NCBI RefSeq assembly: GCF_000948975.2
Contig: NZ_CP059735.1
Location: 3,844,001 to 3,908,000, forward strand
DNA: 64,000 bases
Reading direction: 5' to 3'
Source: Thalassomonas actiniarum
GTDB taxonomy: Bacteria; Pseudomonadota; Gammaproteobacteria; Enterobacterales; Alteromonadaceae
Below, in pieces: positions 18,542 to 28,739 of the stretch. Below the pieces are notes generated by a model. The model was given only the letters and a program-made list of their open reading frames with translations. It was not told where the DNA came from and ran no database searches. Both the position numbers and the translations under genes were made by a program. Within the stretch, counting starts at the first letter, position 1. Every line of letters begins with the position of its first letter.

Positions 18542-19276
18542 CTAAACCATGTACATGCCGCCATTGACATGAATAGTTTCACCTGTGATATAGGCGGCGG
18601 CATCAGAGGCTAAAAACGCCACCGTAGTCGCAATTTCTTCCGGCTTACCTAAGCGGTTAGCAGGTACCTGGGCAAAAATGCCCTGTTTTTGCTCATCCGT
18701 CAATTCCTGGGTCATATCGGTATCGATAAAGCCTGGGGCAACGGTGTTGACTGTGATACCGCGTGAAGCCACTTCTCTTGCCAGCGATTTGGTAAAACCT
18801 AATAAGCCGGCTTTAGCTGTGGCGTAGTTGACCTGGCCGGCGTTGCCCATAGTACCGACAACCGAGCCGATATTGATAATACGGCCATTGCGATTTTTCA
18901 TCATCGGACGCATCACCGCTTTGCTGAGCTTAAAGACAGAAGAAAGGTTGGTTTCAATAATATCCTGCCATTCTTCGTCTTTCATACGCATAAACAAGTT
19001 ATCGCGGGTGATACCGGCATTATTTACCAGGATATCAATGCCGCCGTGCTGCTCTTTGATGGTGGTAAACATCTCGCTGATGGAGTTATCATCGGTGACA
19101 TTAAGCACCAGGCCGTTGCCCTGGCCGAGATATTCACTGATATTGTCGGCACCTTTAGGCGATGTAGCCGTGCCGATCACCGTAGCGCCAAGCGCTTTAA
19201 GTTGACTGGCAATGGCTTTACCTATGCCGCGGCTGGCACCTGTGACTAAGGCAACCTTACCTTCTAATGAAATCAT
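18542..19276 (-). CDS. fabG: 3-oxoacyl-ACP reductase
   Basis: NADPH-dependent short-chain dehydrogenase that carries out the first reduction of each elongation round. It has 244 residues with the Rossmann motif TGASRGIGKAIA at residues 12-23, the NNAG motif, a catalytic Ser in INIGSVVG, and the YATAKAG Tyr/Lys pair. It begins two bases after the fabD stop, which indicates coupling. Confidence 0.97.
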   Translation of the reverse strand: MISLEGKVALVTGASRGIGKAIASQLKALGATVIGTATSPKGADNISEYLGQGNGLVLNVTDDNSISEMFTTIKEQHGGIDILVNNAGITRDNLFMRMKDEEWQDIIETNLSSVFKLSKAVMRPMMKNRNGRIINIGSVVGTMGNAGQVNYATAKAGLLGFTKSLAREVASRGITVNTVAPGFIDTDMTQELTDEQKQGIFAQVPANRLGKPEEIATTVAFLASDAAAYITGETIHVNGGMYMV

Positions 19277-19278
19277 AA

Positions 19279-20220
19279 TTAATCCTGTTTAAATGACGTT
19301 AACGCTTTTGTTAATGTGTCGGAATCATTGACAGCAATACAAGTCAATGATTTATCAATACGTTTGAGTAACCCCTGCAACACTTTACCCGGACCTGCTT
19401 CAACCACATCCGTGACGCCCTGGGCGGCAACTTTTTCTATGGTTTCAGTCCAGCGTACCGGATGATATAACTGCTTAACCAGGGCCTGCTTAATGGCGGC
19501 AACATCGTCTTCAACCTTAACGTCGACGTTATTGATCACCGGAATGTTTGGCGCAGTAAAAGTAATGTTTTCCAGTTCAACGGCCAGCTTATCTGCGGCA
19601 TCTTTCATTAAGGCACAATGAGAAGGCACGCTCACAGGTAAAGGCATCACCCGCTTGGCACCGGCAGCTTTACATAAATCACCGGCTCTGGCGACGGCTT
19701 CTTTATGACCGGCAATCACCACCTGCCCCGGAGAATTAAAGTTTACGGCAGCAACAACTTCTCCCTGCTCTGCCTCAGCGCAAGCATCAATAATGGACTG
19801 ATCGGCTAAGCCGATGATCGCGGCCATGGCCCCGACACCTTCAGGCACACAGGCCTGCATCAATAAGCCACGTTTTTCAACCAGTTTCACCGCATCTTCA
19901 AGTGAGAGCACGCCCGCACATACCAGCGCAGAATACTCACCTAAGCTATGTCCGGCAAGTACAGCAGGTTTAGCTGAACTTTGTGACTGCCATAAGCGCC
20001 ATAAAGCGACACTGGCAGTTAATAACGCCGGCTGGGTAAATTGGGTTTGGTTTAATTTTTCCGCAGGTCCCTGGGCAGCCAGCTGCCATAAGTCATAACC
20101 TAAAGCTTGTGACGCCTGGCTAAAAGTTGCCTGGACGATATCGTTTTCAGCAAAATCTGCAAGCATACCAACAGCCTGAGATCCCTGTCCGGGAAAAACA
20201 AACGCTAAATTATTTTGCAT
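19279..20220 (-). CDS. fabD: Malonyl-CoA:ACP transacylase
   Basis: Transfers malonyl from CoA to ACP. The 313 residues contain the N-terminal FPGQGSQAVGM, the active-site serine in AGHSLGEYSALVCAG (about residue 92) and the partner histidine in SVPSHCALM (about residue 200). The gene lies 190 bases after plsX; the fabH gene that normally sits between the two is not there. fabG follows after two bases. Confidence 0.97.
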   Translation of the reverse strand: MQNNLAFVFPGQGSQAVGMLADFAENDIVQATFSQASQALGYDLWQLAAQGPAEKLNQTQFTQPALLTASVALWRLWQSQSSAKPAVLAGHSLGEYSALVCAGVLSLEDAVKLVEKRGLLMQACVPEGVGAMAAIIGLADQSIIDACAEAEQGEVVAAVNFNSPGQVVIAGHKEAVARAGDLCKAAGAKRVMPLPVSVPSHCALMKDAADKLAVELENITFTAPNIPVINNVDVKVEDDVAAIKQALVKQLYHPVRWTETIEKVAAQGVTDVVEAGPGKVLQGLLKRIDKSLTCIAVNDSDTLTKALTSFKQD

Positions 20221-20410
20221 TTTTTAAAACCTAATGAATTTTAAAGTAAAACCAATCCGCAAATAAGCTTTGGGATCAGTGATAAAGAATCTGTTCAGAA
20301 ACAAACGGCCATGATATATAAAAAAAATATAAAATAGCAAACCGGTCGATAGTGCTTATCTTCTCTATTGCCCGTAAAAATACCCGCAACATACTTGTCT
20401 CAGGCAGGGT

Positions 20411-21439
20411 CTAGGGTTTGGGTAACAACCCCTGTTCAAGCTTAGCTTTTATCTTATCCGGTACCTGCCTTTCAACCTCTTTGACTGCCTCCATAATGGC
20501 AGTATAAAAGGCCTTGGCATTGGCATTACCATGGCTCTTGACAACAATTCCCCGCAATCCTATCAAACTTGCCCCGTTGTACTGGTCGGGGTTCAGGGAT
20601 TTAAGCAGTTTTTTTAAGGCCGGTGTCAACAGTTTGCCCAATAATCGCGCAAAAAAACTCTGATTAAAGAAAACTTTTGCTTTTTCATAAACTAATCGGG
20701 CGACCCCTTCACAGGTTTTCAGGGCAACATTACCGACAAAACCGTCACAGACAATCACATCCGCTTTATTGGTAAAAATATCACTGCCTTCAACAAAACC
20801 GATATAATTCACCTCGGGGTTGGCGGCCAACTCAGAGGCGGCCAACTTGATGTGATCACTGCCCTTGATTTCTTCTTCCCCCATATTAAGCAAAGCCACC
20901 TTAGGATGCTTTAATCCGTCCACCTGCTCCGCCAGCACAGAGCCCATCACGGCGAACTGATATAACACGGTGGCATCACAAAAAACATTAGCCCCGAGAT
21001 CCAGCATAAACACATGCTTGTCTTGCCTGTGTGTTGGCAGCGAAGTGATCAGCGCCGGGCGCTCAACCCCGGGCAAGGTTTTAAGGACAAAATGGGCGAT
21101 GGCAAACAGGGCCCCGGTGTTGCCGGCACTGACACAGGCCTGGGCTTTGCCCTGATGCACCAGGTCAACGGCTTTGCGCATAGATGAATTTTTTTTATAT
21201 CTTAACGCTGAAGAAGGTTTGTCTGTCATTTCCACCACTTCTGTGGTCGGGAAAATGGAGAGTCTGGGATGTTTGCTGAAGCTTTGTTTTTTGAGTTCGG
21301 CTAAAATGATATTTTCATCGCCGCACAGGATCAAATGCAGGTTGGCTTGTTGCTCGATTGCCATGATCGCAGAAGAGATTGTTATAAGGGGGCCTTTGTC
21401 CCCCCCCATAACATCTAACGCTATGGTTAGATTTTTCAA
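20411..21439 (-). CDS. plsX: Phosphate acyltransferase PlsX
   Basis: Peripheral membrane enzyme that forms acyl-phosphate from acyl-ACP for phospholipid synthesis. It has 342 residues with the N-terminal [11 protein letters not shown] motif, [27 protein letters not shown] and the late [14 protein letters not shown]. It starts 11 bases after rpmF, the usual yceD-rpmF-plsX arrangement. Confidence 0.96.
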   Translation of the reverse strand: MKNLTIALDVMGGDKGPLITISSAIMAIEQQANLHLILCGDENIILAELKKQSFSKHPRLSIFPTTEVVEMTDKPSSALRYKKNSSMRKAVDLVHQGKAQACVSAGNTGALFAIAHFVLKTLPGVERPALITSLPTHRQDKHVFMLDLGANVFCDATVLYQFAVMGSVLAEQVDGLKHPKVALLNMGEEEIKGSDHIKLAASELAANPEVNYIGFVEGSDIFTNKADVIVCDGFVGNVALKTCEGVARLVYEKAKVFFNQSFFARLLGKLLTPALKKLLKSLNPDQYNGASLIGLRGIVVKSHGNANAKAFYTAIMEAVKEVERQVPDKIKAKLEQGLLPKP

Positions 21440-21450
21440 CGCAAAGTCGC

Positions 21451-21621
21451 TTATCTAGCGATAACTTTAACGCCTTTGTAAAAGCCATCAGCTGTTACGT
21501 GGTGACGACGGTGAGTCTCACCTGAAACCGCGTCAACTGATAAATTCTCTACAGTTAATGCATCATGTGAACGACGCATGCCACGTCTTGAACGAGACTT
21601 TTTGCTCTTTTGAACTGCCAT
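21451..21621 (-). CDS. rpmF: 50S ribosomal protein L32
   Basis: A 56-residue basic ribosomal protein read directly from the bases. It begins [20 protein letters not shown] and ends KVIAR, standard for L32 in gammaproteobacteria (the form without zinc cysteines). A ribosome-binding site AGGAG lies 5' of the ATG. It sits between yceD (upstream, 23 bases) and plsX (downstream, 11 bases), the conserved order. Confidence 0.97.
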   Translation of the reverse strand: MAVQKSKKSRSRRGMRRSHDALTVENLSVDAVSGETHRRHHVTADGFYKGVKVIAR

Positions 21622-21644
21622 AGTCTACTCCTAAAATCGGTTAA

Positions 21645-22157
21645 TTACTTGAGTTGTTTTAATACATCAAATGGATTCGGCTTCTCTAGCTCTTCCGGCA
21701 ATTCACCCCAAACACTGTCGGCAGGCGCTTGACAGTCTTCGATGGAATGCCTGGGAATCAGGGGAATGGCGAGCAGGAGCTCATCTTCCACCAATTCACG
21801 CAAGTTGACTTCACCATTTTCATCTAATTCAATTGCGTCATAATATGACGGCAATTCAGCAGCCGCTTCGGCATTTTTCACAGGACTGAAAGTAAAATCT
21901 ACTTCCAGTGCCTGCTCATATACCTCAGTACACCGCTGACAAGTTAATGCAACTGATGCCGAGCCTTTGCCTGATATAACCACCAGTCCAAGTTCATCCA
22001 CATTAAAATCTACATTAACTGTAACTTGCCCGTCGCATGGTTCACATGCAGCAAGCAGTCTGTTCATCCCCGACATTTCAAAGATGCCTTCACACTCCAG
22101 CCGACGCTGGGCGCTTTTGTAAGGGTCTATCGTGATCGGAAGTTTAAGTTTTTTCAT
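21645..22157 (-). CDS. yceD: YceD family (DUF177) protein, 23S rRNA accumulation protein
   Basis: A 170-residue protein of the DUF177 family, encoded upstream of rpmF in most bacteria and implicated in 23S rRNA accumulation or ribosome assembly. The conserved start MKKLKLPITIDPYKSAQRR is used here (ATG at 22157), although the frame runs open to 22247. Two CxxC-like pairs are seen (CEPCDG and CQRC), followed by an acidic middle and the PxNPFDVLKQLK ending. Confidence 0.92.
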   Translation of the reverse strand: MKKLKLPITIDPYKSAQRRLECEGIFEMSGMNRLLAACEPCDGQVTVNVDFNVDELGLVVISGKGSASVALTCQRCTEVYEQALEVDFTFSPVKNAEAAAELPSYYDAIELDENGEVNLRELVEDELLLAIPLIPRHSIEDCQAPADSVWGELPEELEKPNPFDVLKQLK

Positions 22158-22275
22158 AAGGCGCGCATCATAAAGCCAGCAAAGGCATGTGTCAAAAGAA
22201 ATTAGAGAAATTTGTTTAAAAACGCATGATAGGCCCAATATTAGCATTTATCTGATTATTTTTTGAGTATTAAAA

Positions 22276-22872
22276 ATGAAAACCCTGGTTTTAGCTTCCA
22301 CCTCTCCTTTTCGTAAAAGTATCTTAGCCAAACTGAACCTGGCCTTTGAGTGCGCCAAACCCGACATCGATGAAACCGCCGGGGTCAATGAAAGCCCTCA
22401 GGCCCTGGTCGAGCGTCTGGCCGGTGAAAAAGCCCGCGCGGTTGCATCACAATTTCCCAACGCCCTGATCATAGGCTCAGATCAGGTTGCGGTTTGCGAC
22501 GGACAGATCCTGGGTAAGCCTCATACCTTTGAAAACGGCGTGAAGCAGTTAAGTCAATTCAGCGATAAGGCGGTAACTTTTTATACCGGGTTGGCTCTTT
22601 ATAATAGCAACACAGGGCAAACCGAGAGCCAGGTGGTGCCTTTTACCGTACATTTTAATCCCCTGAGCCAACAGAACATAGAAAATTACCTGCATGCCGA
22701 ACAGCCCTACAACTGCGCCGGCAGCTTTAAAAGTGAAGGTTTGGGCATTTGCCTGTTTAAAAAACTTGAAGGGGAAGATCCCAATACTTTGATCGGCCTG
22801 CCACTGATTAAGCTGGTAGCGATGTTAAAGGCCCAGGGACTGGATGTCCTGGCCAACCAGGTAAAATTATAA
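22276..22872 (+). CDS. yceF: Maf-like 7-methyl-GTP pyrophosphatase YceF
   Basis: Nucleotide pyrophosphatase of the Maf family, thought to remove modified nucleotides such as m7GTP. It has 198 residues with the N-terminal LASTSPFRKSIL, an early DIDET, IGSDQVAVCDG in the middle and a GSFKSEGLG segment, all Maf signatures of the YceF subtype. It is divergent from yceD, with a 118-base shared promoter region, as in E. coli. Confidence 0.94.
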   Translation: MKTLVLASTSPFRKSILAKLNLAFECAKPDIDETAGVNESPQALVERLAGEKARAVASQFPNALIIGSDQVAVCDGQILGKPHTFENGVKQLSQFSDKAVTFYTGLALYNSNTGQTESQVVPFTVHFNPLSQQNIENYLHAEQPYNCAGSFKSEGLGICLFKKLEGEDPNTLIGLPLIKLVAMLKAQGLDVLANQVKL

Positions 22873-22948
22873 TCAACAGCAGTGAGCAGGATACTTCCTT
22901 GCTGGAAATAGCCTGCTCAGATAACAGGAACTCAGGTGCAGTGAAACC

Positions 22949-23599
22949 TTACTGAGGTAACAGTAATTGAGCCAGTTCAGGCAAAGAATCAACGATAGCT
23001 TTAGGCTGATACTGCGCCAATACTTCACTTGGGTGTACGCCATGGGTTACCCCAACGCTGTCCACCCCGGCAAGCTGCGCCATTTCCAGATCAAAACTGG
23101 TATCTCCGATCATCAGTGCTTGCTCGGGCTCAATAGTCAACTCCGACAATAAACTGTGTATCATATCGGGATGGGGTTTTGACTCACTTTCATCGGCGCA
23201 GCGTGAGGCATGGAAATAATGCCCGCTATTGCTTTGCTGCCAAACCCTTTCCAGTCCCGACCGGCCTTTGCCCGTCGCAACCGCCAGAAGTTTCTGCGCC
23301 GCTTTCAAGCCGCTGAGTAACTCATCGGCATGGTCAAACAAAGGGGTGGGTATCGCATCGAGTTCCCGGTAGTGATGCTTATACTGTCCTATCAGCATTT
23401 CATGCAAATGTTTATCTTCGGGGAAAAGTGTTTGCATGGCTTTAGGCAGGCTTAATCCTATTATCTGTTTAGCACTGTCAAAACAAGGCTCCTGCAAAGA
23501 AGCCGCCCTGGCCGCTCCCTGCAAACTCGACACGATTCTGGCAACGGAGTCCATCAGGGTCCCGTCCCAGTCAAAAATAATCAGCTGGTAATCTTGCAT
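22949..23599 (-). CDS. HAD-superfamily phosphatase next to rluC
   Basis: Haloacid-dehalogenase hydrolase, subfamily IA, with 216 residues. Motif I is FDWDGTLMDS (residues 9-18), motif II lies around LLAVATGKGRSG, and motif III/IV around SKPHPDMI and MIGDTSFDLEMA. It resembles phosphoglycolate-phosphatase-like or pyrophosphatase-like enzymes, but the substrate is not evident. Its ATG overlaps the rluC stop (TAATG), and the rluC-HAD pairing is common in Alteromonadales. Confidence 0.9.
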   Translation of the reverse strand: MQDYQLIIFDWDGTLMDSVARIVSSLQGAARAASLQEPCFDSAKQIIGLSLPKAMQTLFPEDKHLHEMLIGQYKHHYRELDAIPTPLFDHADELLSGLKAAQKLLAVATGKGRSGLERVWQQSNSGHYFHASRCADESESKPHPDMIHSLLSELTIEPEQALMIGDTSFDLEMAQLAGVDSVGVTHGVHPSEVLAQYQPKAIVDSLPELAQLLLPQ

Positions 23600-24561
23600 T
23601 ATCCGTTATTGGCCACAGTCAGTTGTTTTAATGCCTTGGCAAGGGTTTTGTCCAAAGGCGCTTCGATTTTTAGTTTTTGCTCAGTTCTGGGATGGGTGAA
23701 TTCTATGCTGGCGGCATGTAAAAACAGCCGCTTTACCCCAATACCTTTCATATCGCCGTCAAAGTCTTCATTGCCGTATTTGGGGTCGCAGGCGATAGGG
23801 TGTCCTTTCACCTGGCAATGCACCCTGATTTGGTGCGTGCGTCCGGTCACAGGAAAAGCCCGTACTAAGGTGGCATTGCTATAATGCTGGATCACTTTAT
23901 AGCGGGTTTCCGACTCCTTGCCGTTAATATTATCGACCACCACTACCCGCTCCCCGGATTTGAGGTCATTTTTTTTCAGCGACTCGGTTACCCGGGTTAA
24001 TTTCGGCGACCAGCGCCCTTTGACCAGGGCATGATAGAATTTCTGCACTTTTTTATTGCGTAACTGCTCGTGTAAATTGCGCAGCGCCGAACGTTTTTTC
24101 GCCACCACCAGGCAACCTGAGGTATCCCGATCCAGCCGGTGCACCAGCTCCAGCATTCTCGCTTCCGGGCGCAGTGCCCGCAAGGCTTCGATGACGCCGA
24201 AACTTAAGCCGCTGCCGCCGTGTACCGCCATACCCGAAGGTTTGTTGATCACGATCAGGATTTCATCTTCATATAAAATCTGCCCTTCCAGGTTTGCCAC
24301 CACATTAAGCGATGTTGAAACCTCGTTGGTTTTTTCACTGACACGAATAGGTGCAATGCGCAGCACATCTTCATCTACAAGTTTATATTCAGGTTTAGTC
24401 CGTTTTTTATTGACCCGGATCTCCCCCTTGCGCAACAGGCGGTAAATCATGCTTTTGGGTACCCCTTTCAGGGTTTTCAATAAAAAGTTGTCGATTCTTT
24501 GGCCAGCGTCTTCACTGTCAATGGTGATAAATCTGACTTGAGGTTTTTTAATTTCATTCAT
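23599..24561 (-). CDS. rluC: 23S rRNA pseudouridine(955/2504/2580) synthase
   Basis: Modifies three uridines in 23S rRNA. It has 320 residues: an S4 RNA-binding domain at about 18-80 (QRIDNFLLKTLKGVPKSMIY) and an RsuA/RluA-type catalytic domain with the aspartate in ELVHRLDRDTSGC at about residue 143, followed by FPVTGRTHQIRVH. The divergent rne on the other side is the same as in E. coli and strongly supports RluC over RluD/RluA. Confidence 0.96.
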   Translation of the reverse strand: MNEIKKPQVRFITIDSEDAGQRIDNFLLKTLKGVPKSMIYRLLRKGEIRVNKKRTKPEYKLVDEDVLRIAPIRVSEKTNEVSTSLNVVANLEGQILYEDEILIVINKPSGMAVHGGSGLSFGVIEALRALRPEARMLELVHRLDRDTSGCLVVAKKRSALRNLHEQLRNKKVQKFYHALVKGRWSPKLTRVTESLKKNDLKSGERVVVVDNINGKESETRYKVIQHYSNATLVRAFPVTGRTHQIRVHCQVKGHPIACDPKYGNEDFDGDMKGIGVKRLFLHAASIEFTHPRTEQKLKIEAPLDKTLAKALKQLTVANNG

Positions 24562-25207
24562 GGCGGGCAGTTTAACACAATTAATTTCACTTTTAGGAGA
24601 ATAAAAACCGGGAATTCATTGCTATATACAATAATATAATGGGATAATAAAGGTGTTACGGGCAAAAGTATCGCCGTAACATGAATTTAGGAAGCTTTTA
24701 GCGAAACGTAAGAGGCAAAATGCGGTCACATTAATATGCGCCATTGAAATATCTGCGACATATTAACAGTCAGACCTGTTGCAAAGTTCGACGTATGTAA
24801 CCTGTCGAATGAGCTGCATAAACAGCTTGTCCCGCGCAAGAAAGCAATTTTGTAATCATATTCAGCAGACGGACTTATCTTAATCCGGGTGGCTGGCTTA
24901 TTGGCAAAGTAGCGACATATAAAGCAGTGTCCACCAAAGTCAGTCACTTTAACGAGTCAAGCACCGCTGAATAGCAGGCACAGCATATTATATTTGCTGA
25001 GTGCATAAAGACAATTAATCACGCCCGCCAAAGATCCGGTGAGCGTGGGAAAATACAATCAGAATTTATACTAACAGCTTACCCGGCAACAAGGGCCGGG
25101 TAAGATTGACAACCGTGAGGCTGACAAGCTGCTGTTACCATGGCGAAAGATTGCTTTGTGTATTAAGCAAGTAGCATGCTGTGACTAAAAAAAGAGTCAC
25201 GCACACT
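24562..25207. other. rluC-rne intergenic region, long rne leader
   Basis: A 646-base gap between divergent genes. A 73-codon minus frame at 24726-24947 has no support. The part nearest rne carries two clean hairpins (25078-25104 and 25181-25200), suggesting a long structured leader like that of E. coli rne. Confidence 0.6.
25078..25200 (+). promoter_or_regulatory. Structured rne 5' leader with two hairpins
   Basis: Hairpin one: perfect 9-bp stem CTTACCCGG/CCGGGTAAG with a 9-base loop (25078-25104). Hairpin two: GTGACT/AGTCAC with an A-rich loop (25181-25200), ending 7 bases before the start codon. E. coli rne mRNA is autoregulated through leader hairpins cleaved by RNase E; that the same holds here is inference. 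Confidence 0.45.
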
Positions 25208-28200
25208 ATGAAACGTATGTTAATTAACGCTACACAGTCGGAAGAATTACGTGTAGCCCTGGTTGATGGTCAGCGTCTTTACGATCTTGATATCGAAAGT
25301 CCCGGCCACGAACAAAAAAAATCCAATATCTACAAGGCAAAAATCACCCGCATTGAGCCTTCTTTAGAAGCCGCTTTTGTCGATTACGGCGCCGAAAGGC
25401 ACGGTTTCTTACCGATGAAAGAGATTGCCCGCGACTACTTCCCTAAAGGTTATACCTTCCAGGGGCGCCCGAATATCAAAGAAGTGTTACGTGAAGGCCA
25501 GGAAGTCATTGTCCAGATCGATAAAGAAGAACGCGGCCAAAAAGGCGCGGCGTTAACCACCTTTATCAGTCTTGCCGGCAGCTATCTGGTACTGATGCCC
25601 AACAACCCCAGAGCCGGTGGCATCTCCCGCCGCATCGAAGGGGATGAGCGCACCGAACTCAAAGCCTCTTTAAGCAAACTTGACCTGCCTAAAGGCATGG
25701 GCCTGATTGTACGCACCGCAGGCGTGGGAAAATCCTACGAAGAGCTGGAGTGGGATTTAAGCGTGCTGCTGCACCACTGGAAAGCCATTGACGATGCCGC
25801 CAAGAGCCGCCCTGCCCCCTTCTTGATCCATCAGGAAACCAATTTGATCTTACGGGCGATCCGCGATTACCTGCGCCGCGATATCGGCGAGGTCTTGATT
25901 GACCGTCCGAAAATTTACGAAAGTGTGAAAAAGCACATTGAAGTGGTGCGTCCCGACTTTTTAAGCAAGGTGAAACTTTATAATAACGATGTGCCGTTAT
26001 TTACCCACTACCAGATTGAAACGCAAATAGAATCGGCGTTCCAACGGGAGGTGAGATTACCTTCCGGCGGTTCAATCGTCATTGATCCCACCGAAGCCAT
26101 GACCTCCATCGATATCAACTCCGCCCGGGCAACCAAAGGCGGCGATATCGAAGAGACCGCCTTTAATACCAACTTAGAAGCGGCAGAAGAAATTGCCCGT
26201 CAGTTAAGGCTGCGGGATTTAGGCGGCCTGGTGGTGATCGACTTTATTGATATGACACCGGTACGCCATCAACGGGAAGTTGAAAACCGCATGCGCGAAG
26301 CCGTGCACCAGGACAGGGCCCGCATCCAGTTGGGACGCATTTCCCGTTTCGGCTTGCTGGAAATGTCCCGCCAGCGTCTGCGTCCGTCTATCGGCGAAAC
26401 CAGCCAGGGCATTTGTCCGCGCTGTAACGGTACCGGTCACGTACGCGGTATAGAATCTCTGGCGCTGTCCATTCTTCGCTTAATGGAAGAAGAGGCGATC
26501 AAGGAAAATACCCTGCATGTACAGGCCCAGGTACCGGTACCTGTTGCCACTTACCTGTTAAACGAAAAACGACGCTCGGTATTTCATATTGAGAAACACC
26601 ACAACGTCCATGTACTGATCATCCCTAACCCCCATATGGATACACCGCAATACGAAGTATTAAGGGTCCGTAAGGATGAATCCGTTGATGATGCCAGCTA
26701 TGAGCTGCCAATCCAACAGGCGAAAACCGAAGAAGCGGTCATGCCCAAGTTTAATAAAGAAGCCAGCAAAAGAGATGAGCCTATTGTTCAGGGACTCTCT
26801 GCTCCTAAACGGGCTCCGGCATCAGCAGAAAAAGTACCGGCAGCGAAAGCCAAAGAACAACAATCGGAAGGTGTTTTTTCCGGCCTGTTCAACTGGCTGA
26901 AAAAGCTGTTTGCTGCACCTGAAACACCGGTAGCAGAGCCTGCCCCGGTAGAGAAAAAGCCGGCCAAAGCAGAAGAACAGCAGGAAAGACGTCCTCGCCG
27001 TAACCGTCAGTCACAGCGTAAGAACCGTCGCAGCGGTGATAAAGCCGATAACAGAGCTGATAACAAAGACTCTCGCGATAACCGTGACAGCCGTGACAAT
27101 AGAGAAAGCCGTGAAAACCGCGATTCCCGTGACAGCAACAGGGCAAAACAGCAAGGGCGTAAGGCTGAGCAGAGTAAAACGCAAAAGCCAAAAGAAGAAA
27201 AAGTGGCCGAGCGTCGTCAGCGTCGCAGTAACCGTAAAAAGATACGCATCAAAAATGCCGCAGAGACCAGCACTGAAAACCTCGCCGCTCAACCCATTCC
27301 TGAGGCGGTAGCAGCTAAGGACAAAGCCCCGGCGAAAAGCGAAGAGAGCTCCCCTGCTGTTACAGCGCAAGCCGGTGTTGAGGTTCAAGCGGAAGAAAAC
27401 GTGGAAAAAGCCGGCCGTGAAGAAAGACCTAGAAACCGTCGTTCTCCAAGGCATTTACGCTCCCATGGACAACGTCGTCGTCGTGCAAATAGCGATAGCG
27501 AGCAGCAAGCCAGCAACGGCGAAGCCGTAGCGAGTAATGAAGTGAGTGAAGATCCAGTCGTTTCCCGCTACCCTGAGCAGGTACCAGCCAGCACCAAGGC
27601 AACAGCACCTGGTGTAGACGCAGCAGAGGCAACGCCGAAAGTTGAAGCTCAAGCCGCTGAAGCAACAGATACTGCTCCAGTAGTTGAAGCAGCAGAAACT
27701 GCCCCGGAAGTTGAAACTCAAGCCGTTGAAGCGGCAGAAACCGCCCCGGTAGTTGAAACTCAAGCCGTTGAAGCGGCAGAAACCGCCCCGGTAGTTGAAA
27801 CTCAAGCCGTTGAAGCGGCAGAAACCGCCCCGGTAGTTGAAACTCAAGCCGTTGAAGCGGCAGAAACCGCCCCGGTAGTTGAAACTCAAGCCGTTGAAGC
27901 GGCAGAAACCGCCCCGGTAGTTGAAACTCAAGCCGTTGAAGCGGCAGAAACCGCCCCGGTAGGTGAAACTCAAGCAGCAGAAACCGCACAGGTTGTTGAA
28001 ACTCAAGTAGATGAAACAGCAGAAACTGCCCCGGTTGTTGAAGCCCGGGCAGATGAAGCAACAGAAACTGCCCCGGTTGTTGAAGCCCAGGCAGATGAAA
28101 CAGCAGAAACTACACCGGTTGTTGAAGCCCGGGCAGATGAAGCAGCAGAAACTGCATCGGTTGTTGAAGCCCGGGCAGATGAAGCAACAGAAACTGCCCC

Positions 28201-28633
28201 GGTAGTTGAAACTGAAGCAGTTGAAGCAGCAGAAACGGCGCCGGTTGTTGAAGCCCAGGCAGATGCAGTAACCCCTGAGCCGAGCGAAGAAGTACAGCAG
28301 CAGCTGCCGCTTGAAGAAGTCTCGGCTGAACAGCCACAAGCAAGTGAAACTCAAACGAGCGAGCAACGTGCGAAAAAAGCAGACTCAGCAGAGAAGAAAG
28401 CGGTGAAAAAACCGGCCAAAGCGAAGAAAAAGCGCCTGAAAGCCAATGGCGACACTCGCTTGAAAGGTAAAGCCTCTTCACCTATGACCAAGCCTGTGAC
28501 CATTAATACCGTTAATGAGCTGCCCACGGCCTTCTTCGCCGCCGAAGACAGGAAAAGGGCATTAACTTCGGGTAAAAACGCCATTGCTGCGGATGCCACC
28601 AGCCGAAGTGCTGCCGGTCCGACTAAACCTTAA
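25208..28633 (+). CDS. rne: Ribonuclease E
   Basis: Essential endoribonuclease and scaffold of the RNA degradosome. The 1141 residues include a catalytic N-terminal half of about 510 residues: S1 domain (about 35-120), 5' sensor, DNase I-like core with VVIDFIDM, and the zinc-link CPRCNGTGH. The remaining half is disordered: an amphipathic FNWLKKLF membrane-binding-like helix near residue 570, Arg-rich RNA-binding stretches, and an Ala/Glu/Thr/Val repeat area (about 815-1025) with six identical 14-residue units. The start at 25208 gives the invariant [10 protein letters not shown]; the GTG at 25181 is part of a leader hairpin. A terminator follows. Confidence 0.97.
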   Translation: MKRMLINATQSEELRVALVDGQRLYDLDIESPGHEQKKSNIYKAKITRIEPSLEAAFVDYGAERHGFLPMKEIARDYFPKGYTFQGRPNIKEVLREGQEVIVQIDKEERGQKGAALTTFISLAGSYLVLMPNNPRAGGISRRIEGDERTELKASLSKLDLPKGMGLIVRTAGVGKSYEELEWDLSVLLHHWKAIDDAAKSRPAPFLIHQETNLILRAIRDYLRRDIGEVLIDRPKIYESVKKHIEVVRPDFLSKVKLYNNDVPLFTHYQIETQIESAFQREVRLPSGGSIVIDPTEAMTSIDINSARATKGGDIEETAFNTNLEAAEEIARQLRLRDLGGLVVIDFIDMTPVRHQREVENRMREAVHQDRARIQLGRISRFGLLEMSRQRLRPSIGETSQGICPRCNGTGHVRGIESLALSILRLMEEEAIKENTLHVQAQVPVPVATYLLNEKRRSVFHIEKHHNVHVLIIPNPHMDTPQYEVLRVRKDESVDDASYELPIQQAKTEEAVMPKFNKEASKRDEPIVQGLSAPKRAPASAEKVPAAKAKEQQSEGVFSGLFNWLKKLFAAPETPVAEPAPVEKKPAKAEEQQERRPRRNRQSQRKNRRSGDKADNRADNKDSRDNRDSRDNRESRENRDSRDSNRAKQQGRKAEQSKTQKPKEEKVAERRQRRSNRKKIRIKNAAETSTENLAAQPIPEAVAAKDKAPAKSEESSPAVTAQAGVEVQAEENVEKAGREERPRNRRSPRHLRSHGQRRRRANSDSEQQASNGEAVASNEVSEDPVVSRYPEQVPASTKATAPGVDAAEATPKVEAQAAEATDTAPVVEAAETAPEVETQAVEAAETAPVVETQAVEAAETAPVVETQAVEAAETAPVVETQAVEAAETAPVVETQAVEAAETAPVVETQAVEAAETAPVGETQAAETAQVVETQVDETAETAPVVEARADEATETAPVVEAQADETAETTPVVEARADEAAETASVVEARADEATETAPVVETEAVEAAETAPVVEAQADAVTPEPSEEVQQQLPLEEVSAEQPQASETQTSEQRAKKADSAEKKAVKKPAKAKKKRLKANGDTRLKGKASSPMTKPVTINTVNELPTAFFAAEDRKRALTSGKNAIAADATSRSAAGPTKP
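27710..27961 (+). repeat. Six identical 42-bp tandem repeats inside rne
   Basis: Six exact copies of a 42-bp unit encode [14 protein letters not shown]. Flanking sequence from about 27600 to 28270 is made of decayed copies ([14 protein letters not shown] and similar). The region codes for an acidic, disordered part of the RNase E tail. Confidence 0.97.
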
Positions 28634-28684
28634 AGGGTATTCGGAGCTCAGGCAAACAGCCAAATAAATTTGAAGGTAAGAATA

Positions 28685-28719
28685 AAATCCCTGACTGTTG
28701 ATGCAGTCGGGGATTTTTT
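28685..28719 (+). terminator. Rho-independent terminator of rne
   Basis: Stem AATCCCTGACTG/CAGTCGGGGATT with 6-base loop and T6. Confidence 0.9.
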
Positions 28720-28739
28720 ATAACCGCAAACTATATGCT

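Noticed and set aside
24726-24947. 73-codon minus frame in the rluC-rne gap
   Set aside because: Cys-rich odd composition, no ribosome-binding site; region is better explained as the rne leader.
25181-25207. GTG start of rne nine codons upstream
   Set aside because: The GTG is part of a hairpin, and the conserved family N terminus begins at 25208.
27710-27961. Could the 42-bp repeats be a CRISPR array?
   Set aside because: They are directly adjacent without spacers and continue the rne reading frame.
27455-28366. Long minus-strand frame (303 codons) across the rne repeats
   Set aside because: It is the antisense of a periodic, biased coding repeat; the open frame arises from the 42-bp periodicity. 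The product is a repetitive Cys/Phe/Arg-rich string.
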